Origin: an uncultured Faecalibacterium sp.
GTDB taxonomy: Bacteria > Bacillota > Clostridia > Oscillospirales > Ruminococcaceae
Assembly (NCBI GenBank): GCA_937907025.1
Contig: CALESJ010000026.1
Coordinates: 124,001 to 188,000, forward strand
DNA: 64,000 bases
Direction: 5' to 3'
The notes under the pieces are model-generated. The model was given only the letters and a program-made list of their open reading frames with translations. It was not told the DNA's origin and did not search any database. The position numbers and the translations under genes were made by a program. Below, in pieces: positions 16,829 through 25,935 of this stretch. Positions within the stretch are counted from its first letter, which is position 1, and each line of letters opens with the position of its first letter.

Positions 16829-16906
16829 CGGAAAATTGCGCCTATCTTTGCAAAAACCGTGCAATATGACCCAGCTGCGCCAAATTGTCCGCCGGGTGGT
16901 TTTTGC

Positions 16907-16935
16907 TTTACACAAGGCGAAAAAAAAGGTATAAT
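16907..16935 (+). promoter_or_regulatory. Promoter of the MBOAT glycan operon
   Basis: TTTACA (16907-16912), 17-base spacer, TATAAT (16930-16935), about 47 bases before the MBOAT start. Confidence 0.8.
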
Positions 16936-16981
16936 GTTTTGATAGTATGTCACTAATTCAGTGGGAAAGGAGCCCCCTTTC

Positions 16982-18472
16982 ATGGGCTTGCAAACCATCC
17001 AGTATATGTTCTTCCTGGCCGTGGCGGCCGGGGTTTATCTGCACCTGCCGCATCGTGCCCAGCCGGTATTTCTGCTGGCGGCGTCCTGGGTATTTTACGC
17101 CCTGGCATCCGAAGGCTATCTGGCCGTGACCCTGGCGGTGGGTGCTTTTTCTTATCTGTGCGGGTGCGGCATTGGCTGGAAAGGCGGCGCCCACAAGCAC
17201 GGGTTCGTTCGCCTGGGCGTGATCGGCAGCGTGGCCATCCTGGCTTTCTTCAAATATTTCGGGTTTCTCAACACCGTACTGCCGCTGCCTTTCCGGGTGG
17301 CCATGCCCCTGGGCATCAGCTTCTACACCTTTGCGGCCATCTCCTACCTGATTGATGCAGGCCGGGGCGACTGCGAGGTGGAGCGCAATCCGCTGTACTA
17401 CTTTCTGTTCCTGACCTTCTTCGGCACCGTGACCCAGGGCCCCATTCCCCGGGCCGGTTCCCTGATTCCACAGCTGCGGGCAGAGCACCGCTTTGACGCC
17501 GAGCGCACCGTGCGTGCTTTGCGCCTGTATGCGCTGGGCCTGTTCAAAATGGTGGCCGTATCCGATGTGCTGGGCATGGTGGTGGACGAGGTGTTCGGCT
17601 CCTGGCAGAACTACGGCGGCCCCATGCTGATTCTGGCGGCGGTGTTCTACACCTTCCAGCTGTACTTCAACTTCAGCGGCTATTCCGAGCTGGCCCGGGC
17701 CACCGGCATGGTGCTGGGCCTGGAACTGCCCGAAAACTTCAAAACGCCTTTTTTTGCCACCAACTTTTCCGGATTCTGGAGCCGGTGGCACATCAGCTTT
17801 TCCTCCTGGCTGCAGGACTACCTGTTCATGCCTCTGGCCTGGGCCGACACCGAGCGCCTGACCGGCGGCAAGCTGCGCCGTCTTCCCCCCGAAGTATGCG
17901 TGTTCATCGTTTTCTTCGTGTCCGGCTTCTGGCACGGCAACACCCTGCCCTTTGTGGTGTGGGGCCTTTTGCAGGCCCTGTACCGTGTAGGCGAAGAACT
18001 GCTGCACCGCCGCCTGGGCAAGCCCAAGAAGAAAGCCCCCGCCCGTGTGCTGTGGAGCAAGCGGGCCGGCGTGTTTGTGCTGTGGACCCTGAGCATGGTG
18101 TTCTTCCGCATGGGGTCCGGCAACGGGTCGGTGGGTGCCTGCTTCGGGTATCTGGCCGGCATGGTCCAGGGCTTTGCCCCCGCCCGGTTTGCGCAGGAGG
18201 CCTACACCGCCGCCTATAATGGTTTTTACGCCAACAGCCTCATGGTGGCGGCGTACTATGCCTTCGTGGTGGTGGACCTGGCGCTGGCCATCTTCCTGGA
18301 TTATCGCCGCTGCTTCGGCTTCAAGAATAAGCCCGCCGAAGTGATGGTCGCCGCCATCCCCGGCTGGCGGCGTCAGGTGCTGTACCTGGTGCTGGTCACC
18401 CTGATTCTGGTAGGGTACATCCTGCAGAACGGCGGCTTTGCGGCCGGTCTGGGCATGTATGCGGGGTACTGA
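16982..18472 (+). CDS. MBOAT O-acyltransferase (AlgI/DltB-like)
   Basis: A 496-residue protein with about ten membrane segments. It carries FSGFWSRWHISFSSWLQDYL and VSGFWHGNTLPFVVWG, the two signature stretches of the AlgI/DltB group, with the conserved WHG histidine. Such enzymes move acyl groups across the membrane onto polysaccharides or teichoic acids. The start is the ATG at 16982, eight bases after AAGGAG. Directly after it, overlapping by one base, is an SGNH-type protein that should be its extracytoplasmic partner. It opens the plus-strand glycan operon. Confidence 0.92.
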   Translation: MGLQTIQYMFFLAVAAGVYLHLPHRAQPVFLLAASWVFYALASEGYLAVTLAVGAFSYLCGCGIGWKGGAHKHGFVRLGVIGSVAILAFFKYFGFLNTVLPLPFRVAMPLGISFYTFAAISYLIDAGRGDCEVERNPLYYFLFLTFFGTVTQGPIPRAGSLIPQLRAEHRFDAERTVRALRLYALGLFKMVAVSDVLGMVVDEVFGSWQNYGGPMLILAAVFYTFQLYFNFSGYSELARATGMVLGLELPENFKTPFFATNFSGFWSRWHISFSSWLQDYLFMPLAWADTERLTGGKLRRLPPEVCVFIVFFVSGFWHGNTLPFVVWGLLQALYRVGEELLHRRLGKPKKKAPARVLWSKRAGVFVLWTLSMVFFRMGSGNGSVGACFGYLAGMVQGFAPARFAQEAYTAAYNGFYANSLMVAAYYAFVVVDLALAIFLDYRRCFGFKNKPAEVMVAAIPGWRRQVLYLVLVTLILVGYILQNGGFAAGLGMYAGY

Positions 18473-19449
18473 TGATGATGAATAGAAAGGCGGGTGCCCA
18501 CGGCATGCTGCATATTATCAAACGCCTGGCTCTGCTGCTGATCCCGGTTTATCTGTGGCTGGCGTTTTTTGTGGCGTTTGAACCGAACAATTATTTTGGC
18601 CTCAAGGCCGATACCGATTCCTCCCAACCGGTGGCCCGGGTGCGGGCTTACCAGAAAGATCCCGGAGAGCGGCTCATCATCGGTGACAGCCGCCTGGCCC
18701 ACTTCGACATGGACCTGGTCAGTGAAGTTTCGGGGCAGGAATGGCAGAACCTGGCTTTCGGCGGCGCAAGCCTGCGGGAGAGCCTGGATCTGGCGGATTT
18801 CGTGCTGGATTCCGGCAACCAGGTGGACGCCATCCTGTTTGAGCTTTCCTTTTATACCGTCAACGCCAACTATGACACCGACCGGTTCTCCACCCTGGAG
18901 GAAACCCTGAACAATCCCCTGGCCTACTGCCTGAACCTGGAATACAACGTCAACGCCCTGACCATGTTCATGAATATGGTGAACAACACCCCGGACAGCA
19001 TCGAGTCCGGCAACTGGGGCCCGGCGGATTATTTTGACGCCGACGGCAATCCCATTCCTGTCCACCGCAAGCTGTACGAGTATCCCGGCCTGATCGACGA
19101 GAAATGCCGCAGCTGGTCGGTGAACGAGGAAGAACTGGTGCGCCTGGGTGATTTGGCCAAGCGTTGCAGCGAAGAAGGGGTGGAGCTGACGATCGTGTTG
19201 CCCCCCATGGCAGACCTGGTGCGCACCGAGGTGTGCGAGAAGTACCGCATCGACCAGCATATGCAGGAGGATGTTCTCCCCCTGTTGAACGACTGGAGCA
19301 GTGATTACGGCTGTACCGTGCTGGACTATGAGTGGCAGGGCAGCTGTATCACCGATGATGACACCCAGTTTTTTGATGGATTTCACCTGGACGAAAAGTA
19401 CGGCCTGCCGGACTGGACCCGGCAGCTGTTCACCGAGATGGGCGCCTGA
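18472..19449 (+). CDS. Membrane-anchored SGNH-type partner of the MBOAT protein (AlgJ/DltD-like role)
   Basis: A 325-residue protein with one N-terminal membrane anchor (about residues 12-34) and an outside SGNH-hydrolase-like domain. The nucleophile motif is IIGDSRLAHF and the C-terminal Asp-x-x-His pair is in FFDGFHLDE. MBOAT proteins commonly work with such a partner to place acetyl or other acyl groups on glycans. Three ATGs follow one another at 18472, 18475 and 18478; the first overlaps the MBOAT stop (TGATG). No clear family beyond SGNH could be named. Confidence 0.82.
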   Translation: MMMNRKAGAHGMLHIIKRLALLLIPVYLWLAFFVAFEPNNYFGLKADTDSSQPVARVRAYQKDPGERLIIGDSRLAHFDMDLVSEVSGQEWQNLAFGGASLRESLDLADFVLDSGNQVDAILFELSFYTVNANYDTDRFSTLEETLNNPLAYCLNLEYNVNALTMFMNMVNNTPDSIESGNWGPADYFDADGNPIPVHRKLYEYPGLIDEKCRSWSVNEEELVRLGDLAKRCSEEGVELTIVLPPMADLVRTEVCEKYRIDQHMQEDVLPLLNDWSSDYGCTVLDYEWQGSCITDDDTQFFDGFHLDEKYGLPDWTRQLFTEMGA

Positions 19450-19473
19450 TACGCCCGGTAAGGAAGCAAACCT

Positions 19474-20793
19474 ATGGCTTTGGATTTTCTGATTTTGTAC
19501 GAACACACCGTGCGGGAATACGAGAGTGACCTGCTGCTGAAGCTGGAACTGGAGCGCCGCGGTTACACTGCCGAGATCCGGCAGCTGCTGGACCCCAAGC
19601 ATCTGCGTCTGTTCGGGCGGGACAAGCCCGAAGTGCTGGTGGCCAGCTGCATGTATGACAACGAAGCCATCAACAGCCATGTGTACAACAACATAGGCCG
19701 CTGCAACAAGATCGTGAATCTGCACTGGGAACAGATGCTCTCCGATACCCAGGAGGAGGGCGACTGGTTCAACATGAACGGCAACGCCAAGCGCTGCGTG
19801 CAGACCTGCTGGGGCAAGCGCACCGCCGCCCGGCTGCAGGCCCATGGCATGGAACCCAAGAGCACCCCGGTGACCGGCGCCGTGATGATGGATTTTCTGC
19901 GCCCGGAATTCAAGGGCTATTTCAAGGACAAAGCCACCCTGTGCCGGGAATTCGGCCTGGATGAACATAAGCATCTGCACCTGTACATTTCCAGTTTCGG
20001 CTATGCCAGCATGTCCGATGCCGAGGTGGCCGAACTTTCCAAAATGGCGGGCACCGATTTCACCGGTTTTGCCCGCACCAACCGCATTTCCATGACCGAA
20101 ACCCTGAACTGGTTTGACCGGTATCTGGGGGAGCATCCGGAGGTGGAACTGGTCTACCGCCGCCATCCCAGCGAGTGGAACAGCCCGGCTCTGGACGAGC
20201 TGGCCAAAAAACGGCCCAACTTCCATGTGATCTTTGCGGACAGCGTGAAGCAGTGGATCGTGGCGGCCGATTCCATCTCCATCTGGATGAGTACCTCCAT
20301 TGCCGAGGTCTACATGGCGGGCAAAAGCTGCCACATCCTGCGTCCCACCCCCATTGAGCATGAGTATGACCCGGTCATCTACAAAGGGGCCCGGTATGTG
20401 ACCGACTACGACGGCTTTGTGGCCGCCATGGCAGAGAACGATCCCCCCTTCCCCATCGCGCGGGAGGTCATCGAAGGCTACTTTGACCCCAGTGAACGCC
20501 CGGCCTACCTGCGCATGGCGGATCTGCTGGAGGATGTATACCGCAACCCGCCCCGGGACACCCCCATGGGCGAAGGATTCAAACCGCATTTCAATCTGCT
20601 GAAATTTGTGGCCCTGTGGGGCGTACATCTGCTGTATCGCCACGGCTGGGAGCCCAAAAAGGTCTTTGCCTTCTGCCCGCCGCTGGCCAACTTTGCCCAG
20701 CGCATCTACGGCTATGTGGACAAAGCCCATGTGACCCCCGAGCAGGTCCAGGCCATGACGGAGCGTATCCGCCCTTATGTGACCGCACGCTGA
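19474..20793 (+). CDS. Glycosyltransferase-like surface carbohydrate biosynthesis protein
   Basis: A 439-residue soluble protein with a two-domain GT-B-like appearance: an N-terminal half opening LDFLILYEHTVREYESDLLL, and a C-terminal half with VYRRHPSEW, then VIFADSVKQWIVAADS and a WMSTSIAEVYMAGKSC stretch, the type of donor-site pattern seen in capsule and CDP-glycerol-type transferases. It lies between the SGNH and flippase genes. It probably adds a sugar or a phosphopolyol to the growing glycan; the donor is unknown. AAGGA precedes the start. Confidence 0.72.
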   Translation: MALDFLILYEHTVREYESDLLLKLELERRGYTAEIRQLLDPKHLRLFGRDKPEVLVASCMYDNEAINSHVYNNIGRCNKIVNLHWEQMLSDTQEEGDWFNMNGNAKRCVQTCWGKRTAARLQAHGMEPKSTPVTGAVMMDFLRPEFKGYFKDKATLCREFGLDEHKHLHLYISSFGYASMSDAEVAELSKMAGTDFTGFARTNRISMTETLNWFDRYLGEHPEVELVYRRHPSEWNSPALDELAKKRPNFHVIFADSVKQWIVAADSISIWMSTSIAEVYMAGKSCHILRPTPIEHEYDPVIYKGARYVTDYDGFVAAMAENDPPFPIAREVIEGYFDPSERPAYLRMADLLEDVYRNPPRDTPMGEGFKPHFNLLKFVALWGVHLLYRHGWEPKKVFAFCPPLANFAQRIYGYVDKAHVTPEQVQAMTERIRPYVTAR

Positions 20794-20827
20794 CCGTTCC
20801 CCACTTTTTGTACCAAAGGAGCCAATC

Positions 20828-22267
20828 ATGCCCGAAACACCCAAAAAGCAGGAATCCTTTCTCGGCAGTCTGATGAAATACTCGGTGGCTACCTATCTGG
20901 GCTTTCTGATCAGCGGCGCCGCCCTGATTGTGAAGGGCGTTCTGCCCCCTGACCGCTACGCCGTGCCCGCCTCCTTCATGGCCTACACCACCTCCCTGAT
21001 GAATGTGGGCATGCTGGGACTGGACCAGGGCCTGCTGCGCTTCTTCCGGGAACCGCCCGAAGGCGCCACCGGCCGCGGCATGTTTGCCGCCACCACCCGG
21101 CTTTCCCTGCTGGTCATGGCTGTGGTGGGGCTGGTTGGGTCCGCTTTCTTTGCCGAACCGCTGTCCACCGCCTTCGGCCTGGGGCAGAACGGGGCCATTC
21201 TGGTGCCTTTCCTGTTCCTCAACGCCGCCCTGTACATGCTGGTGCGGTATCTGAACGTGCTTCTCCGGTTGGAGAACAACGTCCGCGCCTACACCGCCGA
21301 AACCCTGTGGATGCAGGCCTGTCTGAATCTTTTGTATCTGCTGCCGGGCTTTTTCACCAGCAAGACCTGGGTGTTCATTGCGGCGGCTGTGATCAGTTTC
21401 GGCTGCGTGGCCATCGCCTTCTGGTTCAAGGCCAAGGCGCCCATCCGGGCCGGCAAGGTACCGTACAAGGCCATCTACCGCCAGATGGTTCCTTACAGCA
21501 TTGCCCTGGCCCCCGCCGCTGTGCTGACGCCGCTGTTCCAGTCGGTCTGTCTTTCTTTCCTGGCCAGCAATACCTTTTCCCAGGGCTTGTTTGCCTTCGC
21601 CTACCAGCTGTCCATGCTGGTGACCACGGTACAGGCCGGTTTTTCCACCTACTGGGGCCCTTATGTATTTGCCCACTACCGCACCGAACAAGAGCGCATC
21701 GGGCGCATCCATGACCTGCTCAACTTCCTGATTTTCGGCTTTTTCTGCCTGCTGGTCATGTTTGAGGATATCATCTTTATCATCTTCCCCAGCAAGGCTC
21801 CCTGCATGCGCTTTTTCCCGCTGATGATGCTGGCAGCAGTGTTCCTGATCCTGATGGAAGGCACTGTCTATGGCAACGCCATCGCCCGCCGCCCCCAGCA
21901 CGATACCATCGGCGTGGCCGTGGGCGTGGGTGTGGAACTGCTGCTCTGCCTCTGGCTGGTGCCGCAGTACTCGGTCACCGGGGCCGCCGCGGCTCTGGTT
22001 GCCGGCAATGCGGTGATGTTTTTGTACCGCACTCTCACCGGCCAGTACTACTACCGCACCATTCCCAGTTACCCCCGCACCATCTCCGGATTTATTCTGG
22101 CGCTGGCTGTGGGCGCCGTCGGGGTTGTATTTTACCAGCAATTTGTGGTAAAGTTTGTGCTGGTGGGCGCGATCCTGTTTATTTACTGCACCCTGTACCG
22201 GCCCCAGCTGCAGAAACTGTGGCAGCTGGGCATGGGCATGCTGCGCAAACTGGCGGCCCGCCGCTGA
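20828..22267 (+). CDS. Polysaccharide flippase-like membrane protein (MOP superfamily)
   Basis: A 479-residue protein with 12-14 membrane segments. The N-terminus (SLMKYSVATYLGFLISGAAL) and overall layout match the lipopolysaccharide/oligosaccharide flippases of the MOP superfamily (Wzx-like), which move lipid-linked repeat units across the membrane. AAAGGAG lies before the start. It is the fourth gene in the MBOAT operon and the natural exporter for the glycan that the neighbours build and modify. Confidence 0.85.
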   Translation: MPETPKKQESFLGSLMKYSVATYLGFLISGAALIVKGVLPPDRYAVPASFMAYTTSLMNVGMLGLDQGLLRFFREPPEGATGRGMFAATTRLSLLVMAVVGLVGSAFFAEPLSTAFGLGQNGAILVPFLFLNAALYMLVRYLNVLLRLENNVRAYTAETLWMQACLNLLYLLPGFFTSKTWVFIAAAVISFGCVAIAFWFKAKAPIRAGKVPYKAIYRQMVPYSIALAPAAVLTPLFQSVCLSFLASNTFSQGLFAFAYQLSMLVTTVQAGFSTYWGPYVFAHYRTEQERIGRIHDLLNFLIFGFFCLLVMFEDIIFIIFPSKAPCMRFFPLMMLAAVFLILMEGTVYGNAIARRPQHDTIGVAVGVGVELLLCLWLVPQYSVTGAAAALVAGNAVMFLYRTLTGQYYYRTIPSYPRTISGFILALAVGAVGVVFYQQFVVKFVLVGAILFIYCTLYRPQLQKLWQLGMGMLRKLAARR

Positions 22268-22281
22268 GGAGGCTTCTTGCC

Positions 22282-22872
22282 ATGACACATCTGGGGACCG
22301 TTTCTCTGCATACTGACCGGCTGGAACTGCGCCGCCTGACCTTTGACGATTGTCAGGTCATGTTTGACCACTGGGCCGGTGATCCGCAGGTCACCCGGTA
22401 TCTGCGCTGGAACGCCCACCGGGACTGGACCGTAACGGCCGAGTACCTGCATGAACTGGAAAAGTATTACGCCGACCCTACCTTTTACAACTGGGGAATC
22501 TGCCTCAAAAATGGAACCCTCATCGGCAGCATTGGGGTTGGGAGGGCCGAAAAGGAGGCTTCACAAGGCTGGCAGACCTTGCCTGCCGCCTTGCAGGGCA
22601 CCGAAACCTGGGAAGCCGGGTACACGCTGGGCCACCCCTGGTAGGGCCATGGCTACGCCACCGAAGCGCTGAAGGCGGTGCTGGAGTTCTGGTTCAACCA
22701 GGTAGGCGCCCCCTGGCTGTTCATCTGCCATGCCGTGGAAAATCCTGCCAGCGGCAGGGTGATTGAAAAAGCCGGCTTTACCTATGACCACGATGCGGTA
22801 TACCACAAGTTTGACGGCACACCCGTGCCCTGCCGCTCGTATTATAAAATCAAACCAAACAAGGAGATGTAA
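22282..22872 (+). pseudogene. GNAT acetyltransferase interrupted by an in-frame TAG
   Basis: A RimJ/RimL-type N-acetyltransferase of about 196 codons. The N-terminal part opens with VSLHTDRLELRRLTFDDC and runs to GYTLGHPW. TAG stands at 22642-22644, and the same frame continues with GHGYATEALKAVLEFW, the acetyl-CoA loop, to a normal end at 22872. Nothing else is damaged and the frame is unchanged. The family usually has Trp at this place, so TGG to TAG is the simplest change. The second half has no good start of its own. Dead gene, sequencing error or read-through remain possible. GAGGAGG precedes the start. Confidence 0.85.
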
Positions 22873-24192
<1,320 letters not shown>

Positions 24193-24215
24193 GAAATGGT
24201 TTTCATACAATAAAA

Positions 24216-24262
24216 GCGGCAGGCCCGCCGTACCGGATTGGTACAGGCGGGCCTGCCTTTTT
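24216..24262. terminator. Terminator between hflX and the SPFH gene
   Basis: A perfect 12-base stem GGCAGGCCCGCC / GGCGGGCCTGCC with a 16-base loop, then TTTTT on the plus strand and an A-rich 5' flank that can serve the minus strand. Confidence 0.92.
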
Positions 24263-24285
24263 GTATTTCAGAGGGCTGTGAAAGC

Positions 24286-25206
24286 TTATTTGCCGGCAGC
24301 GGCGGCACCGCTGGTATCCCCGGCCACCGCCTTGATGGCAGAAACCGTAGCGGCCATGTCCTGCATGTTGCTGGGCACAATGATCTTGGTTGCCTTGCCG
24401 TCGGCCACCCGTTCCATGGCTTCCATGCTGCGCAGAGCCAGCATATTCTCGGAGGGAGCGGCCTCGTTGATCAGGCGGATGGAGTCGGCCTTGGCCTTCT
24501 GCACCAGCAGCAGGGCCTGGGCCTGGCCTTCGGCTTCGCGGATCTTCTGTTCCTTGACAGCTTCGGCACGCAGGATGGCACTTTCCTTTTCGCCTTCGGC
24601 GCGGGTGATGGCAGCCTGCTTCTCACCTTCGGCCAGCAGGATGCTGGCGCGCTTTTCACGGTCGGCCTTCATCTGCTTTTCCATGGCGGTACGGATTTCC
24701 TGCGGGGGCTCGATGTTCTTCAGCTCAATGCGGTTGACCTTGATGCCCCAGCGGTCAGTGGCCTCATCCAGGGTGGCAGTGATCTTGGTGTTGATCAAAT
24801 CACGGCTGGTCAGGGTTTCGTCCAAAGACATGGAGCCGATGATATCACGCAGGGTGGTGGCGGACAGGTTCTCAATAGCGGCAATGGGGCGGGTCACGCC
24901 GTAGGCATACGCCTTGGCGTCAAACACCTGGAAGAACACCACCGTATCGATCATCATGGTGACGTTGTCGCGGGTGATGACCGGCTGCGGCGGGAAATCG
25001 GCCACTTCTTCCTTGAGCGAAACGCGGCGAGCCACACGTTCGATGAACGGCACCTTCACATGCAGGCCGGCGTCCCAGGTTTCCTTATAGACACCCAGCG
25101 ATTCGATGACGTAGGAGTTGGACTGCGGAACGATGACGACGCAGCGCACGATGACGAGCAGCACCACGATCAGCAGAATGGCGATCAGAATAACTCCCCA
25201 GGGCAT
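24286..25206 (-). CDS. SPFH/stomatin-like (slipin) membrane protein
   Basis: A 306-residue protein with one N-terminal membrane anchor (about 4-24) and an SPFH domain: VPQSNSYVIESLGVYKETWD, then DNVTMMIDTVVFFQV. A long Ala/Glu-rich coiled coil follows (about 190-260). Such proteins form ring-like scaffolds in the membrane. The gene is preceded by an NfeD gene, a pairing repeatedly seen in bacteria and thought to affect membrane protein turnover and microdomain organisation. AAGGAGG lies eight bases before the ATG. Paralogues of the HflC/QmcA type are alternative names. Confidence 0.92.
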   Translation of the reverse strand: MPWGVILIAILLIVVLLVIVRCVVIVPQSNSYVIESLGVYKETWDAGLHVKVPFIERVARRVSLKEEVADFPPQPVITRDNVTMMIDTVVFFQVFDAKAYAYGVTRPIAAIENLSATTLRDIIGSMSLDETLTSRDLINTKITATLDEATDRWGIKVNRIELKNIEPPQEIRTAMEKQMKADREKRASILLAEGEKQAAITRAEGEKESAILRAEAVKEQKIREAEGQAQALLLVQKAKADSIRLINEAAPSENMLALRSMEAMERVADGKATKIIVPSNMQDMAATVSAIKAVAGDTSGAAAAGK

Positions 25207-25284
25207 AAACGATACCTCCTTCAATTTTCAGGGTTTTATTGCAGACCGGGCGGCGCAAAACAGGGATACGCCATCCCGGCCCGA

Positions 25285-25725
25285 TCATACGGTTTCTTCC
25301 GCAGGGGCAGCGCACACCGTCAGCACATTGCCGTCGGCGGCGGTTACCTGGCAGCGGGTGCCCTGGGGCAGTGCCTCCTCGGATTTTGCCTGCCAGTCCA
25401 GTCCGTCCACCCGGACACGGCCCAGTTCCCCGGGCAGAATGGCCTGCAGCACCACGCCGCGCTTGCCCACGCTGAGCTCCGGCCCGTTGGTGACCGGGGC
25501 CTTTTTGTTGCGGCGGTGCACCGCCAGGGTGGGTACCATCACGGCCAGGGTCACGGCGGATACCAGAGCGAACACCAGGAACTGCAGCGGCAGCGATGCG
25601 GTGAACAGGCTGACGATCAGCGCCACCGCTGCGCCCACCGCGAACCAGATGGAAATCAGGGCGGTGGTGGCGGCTTCGGCTGCCACAAAGATGATGGCTG
25701 CAATCAGCCACAGAATGCTATCCAT
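25285..25725 (-). CDS. NfeD-family membrane protein (short form)
   Basis: A 146-residue protein with membrane segments in the first 75 residues and a C-terminal OB-fold domain (about 85-140: GKRGVVLQAILPGELGRVRVDG). It lacks the N-terminal protease domain of long NfeD proteins. It is first in a two-gene operon with a stomatin-like protein, its usual partner. The start at 25725 is preceded by AAGGAGGG. Confidence 0.9.
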   Translation of the reverse strand: MDSILWLIAAIIFVAAEAATTALISIWFAVGAAVALIVSLFTASLPLQFLVFALVSAVTLAVMVPTLAVHRRNKKAPVTNGPELSVGKRGVVLQAILPGELGRVRVDGLDWQAKSEEALPQGTRCQVTAADGNVLTVCAAPAEETV

Positions 25726-25760
25726 AAGCTGTGAATCCCTCCTTTTGCTTGTTTGACACA

Positions 25761-25789
25761 ATATTAACAGGCCAGCACTTCAAAGTCAA
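25761..25789 (-). promoter_or_regulatory. Promoter of the NfeD-slipin operon
   Basis: On the minus strand: TTGACT (25789-25784), 17-base spacer, TAATAT (25766-25761), about 36 bases before the NfeD start. Confidence 0.75.
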
Positions 25790-25886
25790 TACAACGTCTT
25801 GTAAAAACGTCGAAATTCCACCCTTTTCCTGCACGACCGGCCCGGTGGCTCTTCCCTACCCTATGTATCCGGTCCATCCGGCATGC

Positions 25887-25922
25887 AAAAAAGAGCCGCC
25901 GTCCCTTCCGGGACAGCGGCCC
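25887..25922 (-). terminator. Intrinsic terminator after the GH13 gene
   Basis: On the minus strand GCCGCTGTCCC pairs with GGGACGGCGGC around a GGAA loop, then TCTTTTTT. Confidence 0.9.
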
Positions 25923-25935
25923 TTTGCCGTATAGA

